Part shown: positions 35,138 through 43,684 of the stretch, one piece after another
Position numbering within the stretch: position 1 is the first letter of the stretch
Layout: every line of letters begins with the position of its first letter
Origin: Butyricicoccus pullicaecorum
GTDB taxonomy: Bacteria; Bacillota; Clostridia; Oscillospirales; Butyricicoccaceae
Reading direction: 5' to 3'
DNA length: 64,000 nucleotides
Assembly (NCBI GenBank): GCA_018365995.1
Contig: JAGZIY010000013.1
Span: forward strand, 1-64,000
Position numbers and translations under genes: made by a program
The notes under the pieces: model-generated
What the model was told of the DNA's origin: nothing
Database searches by the model: none
What the model saw: only the letters and a program-made list of their open reading frames with translations

Positions 35138-35318
35138 AAGCATGAGTGGTTATTGTATATACGCTGTATATAGATAGCTTTCTCCATATCAAGCTCCAGA
35201 AGGAATCCAAAAAGCTTGCCGGATCAAATTGAAAAACAAATATCACGTGTTTCTTTTGTTATGAATAAAATTGCTCTGGCAGCGTGGTATTATTTTGGGG
35301 TTTTGGAGGTATAAGCGT

Positions 35319-35597
35319 ATGTATGTTCATATTGGTCAGGACTATATGGTTCCCGTACACAGCATTGTATCCATTTTTGATATGGATACAGCAACATGGT
35401 CCAAACATACCCGCAAGCTGCTGACTCGTCTGGAGCAGGAAGGTCGCGTGGTCGTCATCTGTGAGGATTTGCCCAAGTCTGCTGTCCTGTGTGACAGCGC
35501 ACTTGGCGAGATTCTGTATATTTCCCAGATTTCCAGCGCGGCGCTGCAGCGTCGTGTGGAACATGGAATGGATGTGATTGCTGGGAACCTTTTATGA
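35319..35597 (+). CDS. remB: RemB-like regulator (DUF370, YaaB)
   Basis: A 92-residue protein of the RemA/RemB (DUF370) family, small DNA-binding oligomers that control matrix genes in Bacillus. The family start MYVHIGQDYMVPVHSIVSI is clear. ATG 35319 has GGAGG nine bases upstream; a longer reading from 35271 crosses that site. The position between recF and gyrB is that of yaaB/remB in Bacillus. Confidence 0.9.
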   Translation: MYVHIGQDYMVPVHSIVSIFDMDTATWSKHTRKLLTRLEQEGRVVVICEDLPKSAVLCDSALGEILYISQISSAALQRRVEHGMDVIAGNLL

Positions 35598-35640
35598 CCT
35601 GTAAATAGACCCGATCACCCCCGAAAAGGAATTTAGAATT

Positions 35641-37587
35641 ATGAGTATGAGTGAAGAAATGTTAGACCTAAAGGTTACGGAGACTTATGACGAAAGTCAA
35701 ATTCAAGTGCTGGAAGGTCTGGAAGCCGTGCGCAAGCGCCCAGGCATGTACATCGGCTCAACCTCAGAGCGCGGTCTGCATCATTTGGTGTATGAAATCG
35801 TTGATAACTCCATTGACGAGGCACTGGCGGGCTACTGTACCCACATTGAAGTGACGATTGGCAAGGATAATGTGATTACCGTTGCAGATAATGGGCGTGG
35901 TATCCCTGTAGGAATTCATCCACAAATGGGAATTCCTACGCTGGAAGTGGTTCTGACTGTCCTCCATGCAGGCGGCAAGTTCGGCGGTGATGGCTATAAG
36001 GTTTCCGGTGGCTTGCATGGTGTTGGTTCTTCGGTTGTAAATGCACTGTCTCGTTGGATGGAAGCAGAGGTGCGTGACGGCACACAAAAACATATCATGC
36101 GCTTTGAACGTGGTCAGACTGTGCGCCCAATTGAAGCGGTACCCTGTGCGGAAGAATGTGGTACAACCATTCGTTTTCAGGCAGATCCGGAAATTTTTGA
36201 GACAACGGTCTATGACTATGAAACCCTGCTGAAGCGTTTGCGTGAAGCAGCTTTTTTGAATGCGGGTATCCGCATTACCCTGCGCGACGAGCGCGAGGAC
36301 GAAGTGCGTGAGGATATCATGTACTATGAAGGCGGTATCCGTGAATTTGTATCGTTTTTGAACGCTAATAAGTCTCCGATTCATAATGATGTCATCTATA
36401 TGGAGGGAACGCGCGAAAATAGTATGGCTGAGGTTGCCATGCAGTATACCGACTCCTACAATGAAAGTATGATTTCATTTGCCAACAATATTGAGACGAC
36501 CGAAGGAGGAACGCATGAAACAGGCTTTAAGTCTGCGCTGACCAAGGTGCTCAATGATTATGGCCGGAAATACAATTTGATCAAGGAAAATGATAAGAAT
36601 TTGTCCGGTGATGATGTGAGAGAAGGTCTTACTGTCATTATTTCGGTCAAATTGCAGGAAGCACAGTTTGAGGGACAGACCAAGACCAAACTGGGCAACA
36701 GTGATATGCGTACACTGGTAGAAACCATGGTAGGCGAGCGTCTGCCTATTTTTCTGGAGGAAAATCCATCAGTTGCCCGCATCATTTTGGAAAAGGCACA
36801 GACCGCTTCCAGAGCGCGGGAAGCAGCACGCCGTGCCCGCGAGTTGACTCGGCGAAAGTCTGCGCTGGAGTCCAACTCCCTGCCAGGAAAGCTGGCAGAC
36901 TGTCAGGAACGTGATCCTTCCCTCACTGAAATTTATATCGTCGAGGGTGATTCGGCAGGCGGTTCTGCAAAAGAGGGACGAGATCGTCGGTATCAGGCAA
37001 TTTTGCCGCTTTGGGGTAAGATGCTCAATGTAGAAAAGGCACGTCTGGATAAGGTTTATGGCAATGAAAAGCTGACACCGATGATCACAGCCTTTGGCGC
37101 AGGCTTTGGCGAGGATTTCGATGTGTCCAAACTTCGTTATGGCAAAATTATCTTGATGGCGGATGCCGATGTCGATGGTTCTCATATCCGCACGCTGCTG
37201 CTCACTTTCTTTTTCCGCTTTATGCGTCCGCTGATTGAGCAGGGACATGTATACATTGCCCAGCCACCACTGTTTAAGAACGAAAAGGGCAAAAATGAAA
37301 AGACAAAGCTAGTGCGTTATACCTATGACGAGGCAGAACAGCGCCGTGTTTTGGACGAGATGGGTGAAGGCGTGCGTGTTCAGCGCTATAAGGGTCTTGG
37401 TGAGATGGACCCAGAGCAGCTTTGGGAGACCACAATGAATCCGGAAAACCGTATTTTGCTGCAAGTAACGCTAGATGATGCAGCAATGGCAGATCAGACG
37501 TTCACGCTGCTTATGGGCGAAAAGGTTGAGCCAAGACGAGATTTTATTGAAAAAAATGCAAGATATGTAGAAAATCTCGATGTATAA
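35641..37587 (+). CDS. gyrB: DNA gyrase subunit B
   Basis: ATPase subunit of gyrase, which adds negative supercoils. The GHKL ATP-binding site has IVDNSIDEALAG and GRGIPVGIHPQMG. The TOPRIM part has EGDSAGGSAKEGRDR and DADVDGSHIRTLLLTFF. The tail includes QRYKGLGEMDPEQLWETTMN. The length of 648 residues is standard for Firmicutes. It lies 43 bases after remB and 77 before gyrA, in one operon. Confidence 0.98.
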   Translation: MSMSEEMLDLKVTETYDESQIQVLEGLEAVRKRPGMYIGSTSERGLHHLVYEIVDNSIDEALAGYCTHIEVTIGKDNVITVADNGRGIPVGIHPQMGIPTLEVVLTVLHAGGKFGGDGYKVSGGLHGVGSSVVNALSRWMEAEVRDGTQKHIMRFERGQTVRPIEAVPCAEECGTTIRFQADPEIFETTVYDYETLLKRLREAAFLNAGIRITLRDEREDEVREDIMYYEGGIREFVSFLNANKSPIHNDVIYMEGTRENSMAEVAMQYTDSYNESMISFANNIETTEGGTHETGFKSALTKVLNDYGRKYNLIKENDKNLSGDDVREGLTVIISVKLQEAQFEGQTKTKLGNSDMRTLVETMVGERLPIFLEENPSVARIILEKAQTASRAREAARRARELTRRKSALESNSLPGKLADCQERDPSLTEIYIVEGDSAGGSAKEGRDRRYQAILPLWGKMLNVEKARLDKVYGNEKLTPMITAFGAGFGEDFDVSKLRYGKIILMADADVDGSHIRTLLLTFFFRFMRPLIEQGHVYIAQPPLFKNEKGKNEKTKLVRYTYDEAEQRRVLDEMGEGVRVQRYKGLGEMDPEQLWETTMNPENRILLQVTLDDAAMADQTFTLLMGEKVEPRRDFIEKNARYVENLDV

Positions 37588-37664
37588 TCGGTTTTTTACG
37601 ATGGCGGCCGCTTTGTGCAGCTGCCGGATCCAATTGTTGAATGTCCTCTCATTGGAGGTACCAA

Positions 37665-40229
37665 ATGAGTCAAGAATACGAAAATCAAATCATTAAGCCG
37701 GTCGATTTGGATCGGGAAATGCGTAAATCCTACATTGCTTATGCAATGAGTGTTATTGTTGGGCGTGCGCTGCCTGATGTGCGTGATGGGTTAAAGCCTG
37801 TGCATCGTCGTATCCTCTACGCAATGTATGAGGACGGATTGACTTCAGAAAAGCCATTCCGCAAATCAGCGACGACCGTTGGTAATGTACTGGGGCGATA
37901 TCATCCACATGGTGATGCTTCTGTTTACGATGCTATGGTGCGTATGGCACAGCCATTCTCCCTGCGTTATCCGCTCATTGAGGGACATGGTAACTTCGGT
38001 TCCATTGATGGTGACCCCCCTGCTGCATATCGTTATACCGAAGCACGTATGGCAAAGCTTTCCAATGCAATGCTTTCAGATATTAAGAAGGAAACAGTCG
38101 ATTTTATTCCAAACTTTGATGAGGAAAGAAAGGAACCAGTGGTTCTCCCCTCCCGTTTTCCGAATCTTTTGGTCAACGGTTCTTCCGGTATTGCTGTTGG
38201 TATGGCAACCAACATTCCGCCGCACAATCTGGGTGAGGTCATTGATGGCATTTGCCATGTCATCGATCATCCAGAGAGCAATCTTGATGATCTTTGTGCC
38301 ATCATCAAGGGACCGGACTTCCCTACGGGCGGCATTATCATGGGGCGAGCGGGGATTCGTGCTGCTTATGCGACTGGGCGTGGCAAGGTCAAGGTACGTG
38401 CGCGCTGTGAAATTGAGGACATGCCAAATACCTCCAATCGCCAGCGTATTATCGTGACTGAAATTCCGTACATGGTGAATAAGGCACGCCTTGTAGAGAC
38501 GATTGCCAATCTGGTCAAGGATAAGCGTGTAGAAGGCATTTCCGATGTCCGAGATGAATCGTCTCGTGAAGGAATGCGTGTTGTCATTGAGTGCAAACGT
38601 GATGCCAATGCACAGGTCATTTTGAATCAGCTTTATAACTATACGCAGTTACAGGATACCTGTTCGATGAATCACCTTGCACTGGTTCCGATTCCGCATG
38701 CTGGTGTGGATAAGGTGCAGCCAAAAGTGCTTTCGCTGCGTGAGATCATCGATTGGTATATCACATTCCAAAAGGATGTCGTCGCACGCCGTGTGCAGTT
38801 CGATTTGAATCGTGCAGCGGCACGTGCGCATATTCTGGAGGGATTGAAGGTCGCAACCGATCAAGATAACATTGACCGGATCATTGCCATTATCCGTGCG
38901 TCTCGTTCGGAGGCGGAGGCAAAGGAAAATCTTTGCCGTGAGCCGTTCTGGATCGATCAGATTGCACTTTTGGGCATTGCAGATGGCTCTGCGCACTTTG
39001 AATTCCATTTGGACGATGTGCAGGCTCAGGCGATTGTAGATATGCGTCTGGGACGCCTATCCGGCTTAGAGCAGCAAAAGCTCAATGAAGAATATGCAGA
39101 AATCGAGGGTCGGATCGCCTCATTCCGTGAGATTCTTTCGTCAGATGAAAATATTTTAGCCGTCGTTAAAGAGGAATTGCAGGAAATTCGCGCAGGTTAT
39201 GCAGATGAGCGCCGTACAGAGATTGCAGCAGTTGCAGACGATTTGGATATTGAGGATCTGATCGAGGAGCAGGACTGTACCTACACCCTCACACAGGCGG
39301 GCTATATCAAACGCATGCCGACCTCAGCTTATCGAACCCAGCGCCGCGGTGGGCGCGGTGTCAATGCGATGTCTACTCGAGAAGAAGATTTTGTACGCCA
39401 TGTCTTTACGGCATCGACGCATGACAATATCCTCTTTTTCTCGAATCTGGGTAAAGTCTATAAGCTAAAGGGATATCAGATTCCAGAGGCAGGACGTACA
39501 GCAAAGGGGCAGAATATTGTAAATCTTCTGGAAATTGAAAATGGCGAGAAAATTACTGCAATGTTCGCGATTCGAGAATTTACAGATGATAAGTATATGG
39601 TGTTTGTGACCAGACAGGGCGTTATCAAGCGTGTGGTGCTAAGTGATCTGCAAAATATCCGTAAGGTCGGATTGCGTGCATTGAGTCTGGCAGAGGGCGA
39701 TTTGCTGATAGATGTGCGCTTGACCGATGGACTGGAAAATATTCTCATTGCAACTCATCAGGGACGTGCCATTACATTTGATGAGACCGAGGTGCGGGCA
39801 ATGGGGCGTCAGGCAGCCGGTGTTCGTGGTATTCGTCTGAACGAAGGCGATTATGTTGTGGGTGCTGCTCGCGCACGAAAGGGCGCACAAGTGCTTTCTA
39901 TCACAGAAAATGGTTATGGTAAGCGCACGCCAGTAGAGGAGTTCAGTGTGCATCACCGTGGCGGCAGTGGTATCCTGCTGCATGGTATTACTGAAAAGAC
40001 AGGGTATATTGCCGGAATCGCAGTGGTCGATCCGGAAAATGATCTCATGATCATCACAGATGATGGGGTTATGATCCGTGTACCAGTTGAGGATATTCGT
40101 CAGTGCGGACGAAATAGTCAGGGTGTTATTGCAATGCGGATCGGAGAGGATGTGCGCGTGATTTCTATTGCCCGAACCGATCCAGAGGACCCAGAGGAAG
40201 ACGAAGCAGAAGAGGATTCTGCGGAGTAA
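37665..40229 (+). CDS. gyrA: DNA gyrase subunit A
   Basis: DNA-cutting subunit of gyrase. The active-site tyrosine lies in AAYRYTEARMAK, about residue 122. The quinolone-determining region reads HPHGDASVYDAMVRMAQ. The C-terminal beta-pinwheel starts at about 495 with the GyrA box TQRRGGRGV, which sets gyrase apart from topoisomerase IV. ATG 37665 has GGAGG six to seven bases upstream; a reading from 37641 is in frame but crosses this site. The protein has 854 residues and a very acidic end. Confidence 0.98.
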   Translation: MSQEYENQIIKPVDLDREMRKSYIAYAMSVIVGRALPDVRDGLKPVHRRILYAMYEDGLTSEKPFRKSATTVGNVLGRYHPHGDASVYDAMVRMAQPFSLRYPLIEGHGNFGSIDGDPPAAYRYTEARMAKLSNAMLSDIKKETVDFIPNFDEERKEPVVLPSRFPNLLVNGSSGIAVGMATNIPPHNLGEVIDGICHVIDHPESNLDDLCAIIKGPDFPTGGIIMGRAGIRAAYATGRGKVKVRARCEIEDMPNTSNRQRIIVTEIPYMVNKARLVETIANLVKDKRVEGISDVRDESSREGMRVVIECKRDANAQVILNQLYNYTQLQDTCSMNHLALVPIPHAGVDKVQPKVLSLREIIDWYITFQKDVVARRVQFDLNRAAARAHILEGLKVATDQDNIDRIIAIIRASRSEAEAKENLCREPFWIDQIALLGIADGSAHFEFHLDDVQAQAIVDMRLGRLSGLEQQKLNEEYAEIEGRIASFREILSSDENILAVVKEELQEIRAGYADERRTEIAAVADDLDIEDLIEEQDCTYTLTQAGYIKRMPTSAYRTQRRGGRGVNAMSTREEDFVRHVFTASTHDNILFFSNLGKVYKLKGYQIPEAGRTAKGQNIVNLLEIENGEKITAMFAIREFTDDKYMVFVTRQGVIKRVVLSDLQNIRKVGLRALSLAEGDLLIDVRLTDGLENILIATHQGRAITFDETEVRAMGRQAAGVRGIRLNEGDYVVGAARARKGAQVLSITENGYGKRTPVEEFSVHHRGGSGILLHGITEKTGYIAGIAVVDPENDLMIITDDGVMIRVPVEDIRQCGRNSQGVIAMRIGEDVRVISIARTDPEDPEEDEAEEDSAE

Positions 40230-40262
40230 AAGAATACTTTGTAAAAAGTAGGTAAAAATTAT

Positions 40263-40296
40263 AAAAAGCTCAAATCCGTGTAGATTTGGGCTTTTT
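40263..40296. terminator. Terminator after gyrA
   Basis: AAAAGCTCAAATC and GATTTGGGCTTTT arms (one mismatch) with a 6-base loop are followed by T on the plus strand, about 35 bases past gyrA. Confidence 0.85.
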
Positions 40297-40426
40297 GTAT
40301 TTGAAGAGAGGCTTTTATTTGTAATTTTCATGGCATCTATGGCGGAAAATAATAAAATTGGTGAAAATACACAAAAAAATCTGTGTAATATTATGCAATT
40401 AGGTGAAATACTTTCATGAAAAGCTC

Positions 40427-40455
40427 TTGTTCGCAGAAGAAAAACGGCTTATAAT
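40427..40455 (+). promoter_or_regulatory. Promoter of the antiporter gene
   Basis: TTGTTC (40427-40432) and a perfect TATAAT (40450-40455) are 17 bases apart. The leader of about 80 bases has GTTGTTT and AAACAAC segments (40463-40469 and 40514-40520) that could pair. Confidence 0.7.
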
Positions 40456-40542
40456 GTTCTAGGTTGTTTCGAAGGGATCCTGCCAATGGGTTATTATACA
40501 TTTGTGGGGAACCAAACAACGCAAAGAAGGGAGATAAAAAAG

Positions 40543-41745
40543 ATGCAGTCTTATGAATTCTTGCTGATTATTGCGGTTATTCTGCTATCTACCAAAGTAT
40601 TTGGTCTGATTTCCGAGCGGGTACACATGCCACAGGTTGTAGGTGCTTTGCTCGCAGGCGTAGTGCTGGGGCCTTCTGTACTGGGATTGGTACAGGAGAC
40701 GGATTTCCTGCTCAAGACATCGGAGATTGGTGTTATCATTTTGATGTTTATGGCAGGACTGGACACCGATTTGGAAGAGCTGAAAAAGACCGGTCTGGCT
40801 TCATTTGTCATCGCTTTAATTGGTGTTGTGGTGCCGCTCGCTGCTGGTACTGTATTGTATTTGGGCTTTTTCCCCGATACAGGAGATCCGCTACACATGC
40901 TCAAGGCGCTGTTCATTGGTGTCGTACTGACAGCAACTTCGGTTTCGATTACCGTCGAGACTCTGCGTGAGATGGGAAAACTCAAAGGAAAAGTTGGCAC
41001 AGCGATTCTGGGAGCTGCGATTATTGATGATATTATGGGCATCGTGGTACTGACTTTGGTATCTGGCATGACCGACCCTTCTGTCAATTTGCTTTCTGTG
41101 ATTGCGCGTATTGCTGCATTCTTTGTGGTATTGGTTGTTGTAGGGCTTGTTATGTATCGCCTATTCCGTGCAATCACCCGTGAGTGGAGCAATCACCGCC
41201 GCGTTGCAATCTATGCACTCTCTTTCTGCCTCATCATGGCATTTGTAGCAGAGCATTATTTTGGAATTGCAGATATCACAGGTGCATACTTTGCCGGTCT
41301 CATTTTATGTAATCTGATGGAAGCGCGAGAGTATATCAACAAGAAAATGAATATTGTATCTTATATGATATTCTCCCCTATTTTCTTTGCTTCGATTGGC
41401 ATTAAGACAGAACTGCATGGCATGACTACAAGCCTGCTGATTTTCTCTGTTGCATTATTGGTTGTTGCAATCCTGACAAAAATTATTGGCTGTGGTCTGG
41501 GTGCAAAACTGATGAAATTTAATTGGACCGATTCTCTTTCGATTGGTCTCGGCATGGTCTCTCGTGGTGAAGTCGCACTCATTGTTGCACAAAAGGGAGC
41601 CCAGTCTGGTTTGGTGGACAGCCACTTGTTCCCGCCAATCGTCCTCGTGGTCATTGTAACAACGCTGATCACTCCGATTCTGCTCAAACTCTTTATGAAG
41701 GATCCGGAGGGTGCAGCACCTGAGATCCGCCACAATCATATTTGA
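40543..41745 (+). CDS. Cation:proton antiporter (CPA2 family)
   Basis: A membrane transporter of 400 residues with about 12 helices that exchanges Na+ or K+ for H+. It starts LLIIAVILLSTKVFGLISER and continues VVGALLAGVVLGPSVLG, typical of CPA2/KefB-NapA proteins. GAAIIDDIMGIVVL contains the two membrane aspartates (DD) that carry the ions in electrogenic members. ATG 40543 has AAGGGAG nine bases upstream; a reading from 40486 is longer but unsupported. It has no C-terminal nucleotide-binding TrkA part. The cation is not decidable from sequence. Confidence 0.9.
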   Translation: MQSYEFLLIIAVILLSTKVFGLISERVHMPQVVGALLAGVVLGPSVLGLVQETDFLLKTSEIGVIILMFMAGLDTDLEELKKTGLASFVIALIGVVVPLAAGTVLYLGFFPDTGDPLHMLKALFIGVVLTATSVSITVETLREMGKLKGKVGTAILGAAIIDDIMGIVVLTLVSGMTDPSVNLLSVIARIAAFFVVLVVVGLVMYRLFRAITREWSNHRRVAIYALSFCLIMAFVAEHYFGIADITGAYFAGLILCNLMEAREYINKKMNIVSYMIFSPIFFASIGIKTELHGMTTSLLIFSVALLVVAILTKIIGCGLGAKLMKFNWTDSLSIGLGMVSRGEVALIVAQKGAQSGLVDSHLFPPIVLVVIVTTLITPILLKLFMKDPEGAAPEIRHNHI

Positions 41746-41749
41746 TTAA

Positions 41750-41786
41750 AACAAGGAAACTGTCCTATATGACAGTTTCCCTGTTT
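41750..41786 (+). terminator. Terminator after the antiporter gene
   Basis: GGAAACTGTC arms (41755-41764 with 41771-41780) and a 6-base loop are followed by CTGTTTCTTT. Confidence 0.8.
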
Positions 41787-41878
41787 CTTTACTGGAACTT
41801 TCCTGTAAATCATGCTATAATGATTCAGGTAATTGATAGGATTACCATATGGAAATCCTTTTACAGGAGGAAAGCTAC

Positions 41879-42742
41879 ATGAATCTAAAAAAAGCGCTTC
41901 CGGTTCTGGCGCTGTCATTGGGGCTTGCAGGCGGCGTTCTGCATGGACTGGATTTGGCGCACGGATATGATAGTGCAGGGCTTCCAACAGATGTCCCGTG
42001 GCTGACTATTTTGTATGTGCTGGCAGTTTCTGCGGTTCCCATCTGCATAATTTGTGCTCGTTCATATCGGCAGACGAGCAATAAATATCAGGCATTTGAG
42101 GCATACCTCTGCGGAGGCGGCGATCTGCACAAAACAGCAGCGGTTTTGTGTGCAGCAGTATTTGCGTTGTGCGGTCTCTGGGGGCTTTATATGGCGGCAG
42201 TTCATCTAATAGATTTGCCAATGTTTGAACGGCTGACACTCATTCCGCTTTATTTACTGGCGTTGCTGTCCTGCCTTACTTTTGTGCGTTTTGGCAGTCA
42301 TGCGGCGGTTGGTAGTGTATCGGAGCAGTCTGCCAATCTGATTTTTATTCCGATTTTTTGGATTGCACTGGATATGGTCAATACTTTTAAGGTCAATGGA
42401 AATGCTCCGCTTGAAGGACTGTTCATGTTTGAGCTGTTGGCTGCGATGAGTATTCTGTGCGCGCTCAATGCGTATGCCCGTTTTCTGTTTGCATTGCCGC
42501 GTCCAAGACTGCTGGCGGGACTTGGTGCGCTTGGCGTGGTATTTGGACTCATTGGTGGTGTTGGCAGTCTGCTTGCTTATTTCATGGGCAGTGAGAAGGT
42601 AGACCTGATTTTCCTGCCGCGTGCAGGTTGTTACACAGCTTGTGCGTTGTGGCTTGCGTATCAGCTCAGTCGCATGGCTGTTTCTGATGAGCCTGAGGGA
42701 CCTGCTCTCCGCCGGAAAAAACAAACTGTACAATCAAACTGA
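41879..42742 (+). CDS. Multi-pass membrane protein, function unknown
   Basis: A 287-residue hydrophobic protein with about eight membrane helices and a basic tail (RRKKQTVQSN). The start is ATG 41879 with AGGAGG eight bases upstream. There are no charged motifs or known signatures that I recognise. It stands alone between terminators. Possible roles, transport or sensing, are open. Confidence 0.75.
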   Translation: MNLKKALPVLALSLGLAGGVLHGLDLAHGYDSAGLPTDVPWLTILYVLAVSAVPICIICARSYRQTSNKYQAFEAYLCGGGDLHKTAAVLCAAVFALCGLWGLYMAAVHLIDLPMFERLTLIPLYLLALLSCLTFVRFGSHAAVGSVSEQSANLIFIPIFWIALDMVNTFKVNGNAPLEGLFMFELLAAMSILCALNAYARFLFALPRPRLLAGLGALGVVFGLIGGVGSLLAYFMGSEKVDLIFLPRAGCYTACALWLAYQLSRMAVSDEPEGPALRRKKQTVQSN

Positions 42743-42844
42743 AATCTGTGCCTGTGCGTTAGAAAATATAAGGTGGATGTCTTTCAATTTTGAAGTTTTA
42801 AGACTCTGCACGTCAAAGAAAAATAGGGAAACGATTTTTTCGAC

Positions 42845-42870
42845 AAAACCCGCTCTTATGAGCGGGTTTT
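42845..42870. terminator. Terminator between the membrane protein gene and rnhA
   Basis: A perfect 11-bp stem (42845-42855 with 42860-42870) reads AAAACCCGCTC with a 4-base loop, and T-rich DNA follows. Confidence 0.9.
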
Positions 42871-42920
42871 GTTGAATCATATAAAATATTTCTGTGATAA
42901 AATAAGGAGGTTTCTTATCT

Positions 42921-43370
42921 ATGAAACAGGTGACAATTTATACAGATGGTGCGTGTTCAGGAAATCCCGGACCCGGGGGCTGGGGAGCAATTTTGAAATA
43001 TGGAGCAGCAGAGAAAGAAATTTCAGGTGGAAGCTCGATGACAACCAACAATAAAATGGAACTTATGGGGGCCATTGCGGCGTTGGAGCTTTTGCGGGAA
43101 CCCTGTCAGGTTGATTTATACTCAGATTCTAAATATGTGATCGACAGTATTACGAAGGGGTGGGTACAGGGGTGGAAAGCACGGGGTTGGAAAAAAGCAG
43201 ATAAGTCTCCTGCAAAAAATATAGAGCTATGGGAACGTCTTTTGGGGCTGCTGGAGGTGCATCAGGTAACATTCCACTGGGTCAAAGGGCACGCAGAAAA
43301 CCCATATAACAACCGATGTGATGCGCTTGCGGTAGCAGAGTGGAAAAAACGTAAGGAAGGCAGCTTGTAA
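42921..43370 (+). CDS. rnhA: Ribonuclease HI
   Basis: Cuts the RNA strand of RNA-DNA hybrids. The four acidic residues that bind metal are visible: Asp in YTDGACSGNPGPGGWG, Glu in NNKMELMG, Asp in YSDSKYVID and Asp in NNRCDALA. The basic protrusion KGWVQGWKARGWKKADK is present. The protein has 149 residues, close to the E. coli enzyme. GGAGG lies 12 bases before ATG. It is a single-gene unit. Confidence 0.97.
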   Translation: MKQVTIYTDGACSGNPGPGGWGAILKYGAAEKEISGGSSMTTNNKMELMGAIAALELLREPCQVDLYSDSKYVIDSITKGWVQGWKARGWKKADKSPAKNIELWERLLGLLEVHQVTFHWVKGHAENPYNNRCDALAVAEWKKRKEGSL

Positions 43371-43684
43371 ATTTTGAAAAAGTAATCCTTTTATCGACAG
43401 AATCCCTATATACAGAGTGCATCTTGTTTTGTCTCAATGTCTACTAGAGAGGTTCTGGATTGCAATTTTGGAAAATATTCTCCCCTTTTCTGATAATCGT
43501 TAAAAAATTATGCAAGTACTATGAAAATATCCTGCAAAAATAGCAAAATACCTATTGACGAAAAAGGCTTTTTTGGGTATGATAAAATCAGGAATGAATT
43601 GGAACACATGATACATACAGGGTAGCCTTGTGTGGAATCATCCTGCGGCCGTCTAACGGGACGGTCTGGTAAGGAGGACCTATA
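43371..43684. other. Upstream region of the DUF4914 gene
   Basis: No gene. It holds a strong promoter (next entry) and a leader of about 95 bases in which CCGTC and GACGG (43649-43664 region) can form a short hairpin before the AAGGAGG ribosome site. Confidence 0.55.
43555..43583 (+). promoter_or_regulatory. Promoter of the DUF4914 gene
   Basis: TTGACG (43555-43560) and TATGAT (43578-43583) are exactly 17 bases apart. Confidence 0.8.

Noticed and set aside
35234..35247. CACGTG-containing site before remB as a fifth parS
   Set aside because: ATATCACGTGTTTC keeps only one half of the palindrome; the other half does not match.
37588..37664. Restriction-site-rich gap between gyrB and gyrA as a cloning artefact
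   Set aside because: GCGGCCGC and GGATCC occur by chance; flanking genes are intact and in normal order.
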